64,000 nt of DNA from assembly GCF_026213295.1 (NCBI RefSeq), contig NC_079425.1:8365147-8429146 (forward strand). The letters are read 5' to 3'. Of the stretch, positions 63,954-64,000 are shown one piece after another; the stretch's first letter is position 1, and every line of letters begins with the position of its first letter. This stretch comes from Gadus chalcogrammus (Eukaryota > Chordata > Actinopteri > Gadiformes > Gadidae). Below the pieces are notes generated by a model that was not told the DNA's origin, searched no databases, and saw only the letters and a list, made by a program, of their open reading frames with translations. A program made the translations under genes and the position numbers.

Positions 63954-64000
63954 GATCTCTCTTTCTCTGCATGGAGGGAGACTGGCATTTACTTGACAAT

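Overview
The window is nuclear DNA from a ray-finned (teleost) fish. It carries the pax6 locus on the minus strand and the last exon of elp4 on the plus strand, in the convergent elp4-pax6 arrangement known across vertebrates. A pax6 that includes exon 5a and starts with MPQK, as the zebrafish pax6a/pax6b proteins do, points to a teleost pax6a/b-type gene, not the exon-5a-lacking pax6.2 type. Long (GT)n and (CT)n tracts are extremely dense, which would fit a microsatellite-rich lineage such as a gadiform, but the species cannot be fixed from the sequence.

Layout. Positions 1-26934 contain no exon I can recognise and are best read as the last intron of elp4. In other vertebrates this intron carries the distal downstream regulatory region of pax6, and several non-repetitive, homeobox-motif-rich blocks here are enhancer candidates. 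The elp4 terminal coding exon is 26935-27057 (+), with a poly(A) signal at 27549. A convergent spacer of about 4.3 kb follows. pax6 then runs leftward: 3' UTR (poly(A) signal about 31843), coding exons from 33059 to 47482, a 5' UTR/ATG exon at 47470-47627, and a candidate promoter with a first non-coding exon at about 52851-53100. From 53 to 60 kb is upstream pax6 DNA with candidate enhancers, including a MEIS/PBX/SOX-like motif cluster about 2.7-3 kb upstream of the candidate promoter.

The assembled pax6 reading frame is 437 residues (451 with exon 5a): N-terminal extension, paired domain, linker, paired-class homeodomain with Ser at position 50, and PST-rich C-terminus. Exon lengths match what I recall for human PAX6 for exons 5, 5a, 6, 7, 8, 9 and 10.

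The most unusual non-genic structure is a 2.4-kb foldback element at 60313-62730. Its near-identical inverted arms contain 20-bp-period arrays of a 12-bp palindrome, and the order of the 8-bp spacers works as a barcode that shows how the two arms diverged. Other structure includes a duplicated ~380-bp segment in the elp4 intron, perfect 24-25-bp hairpins, three C-runs of exactly 25, and long CA tracts on both sides of pax6 exon 7.
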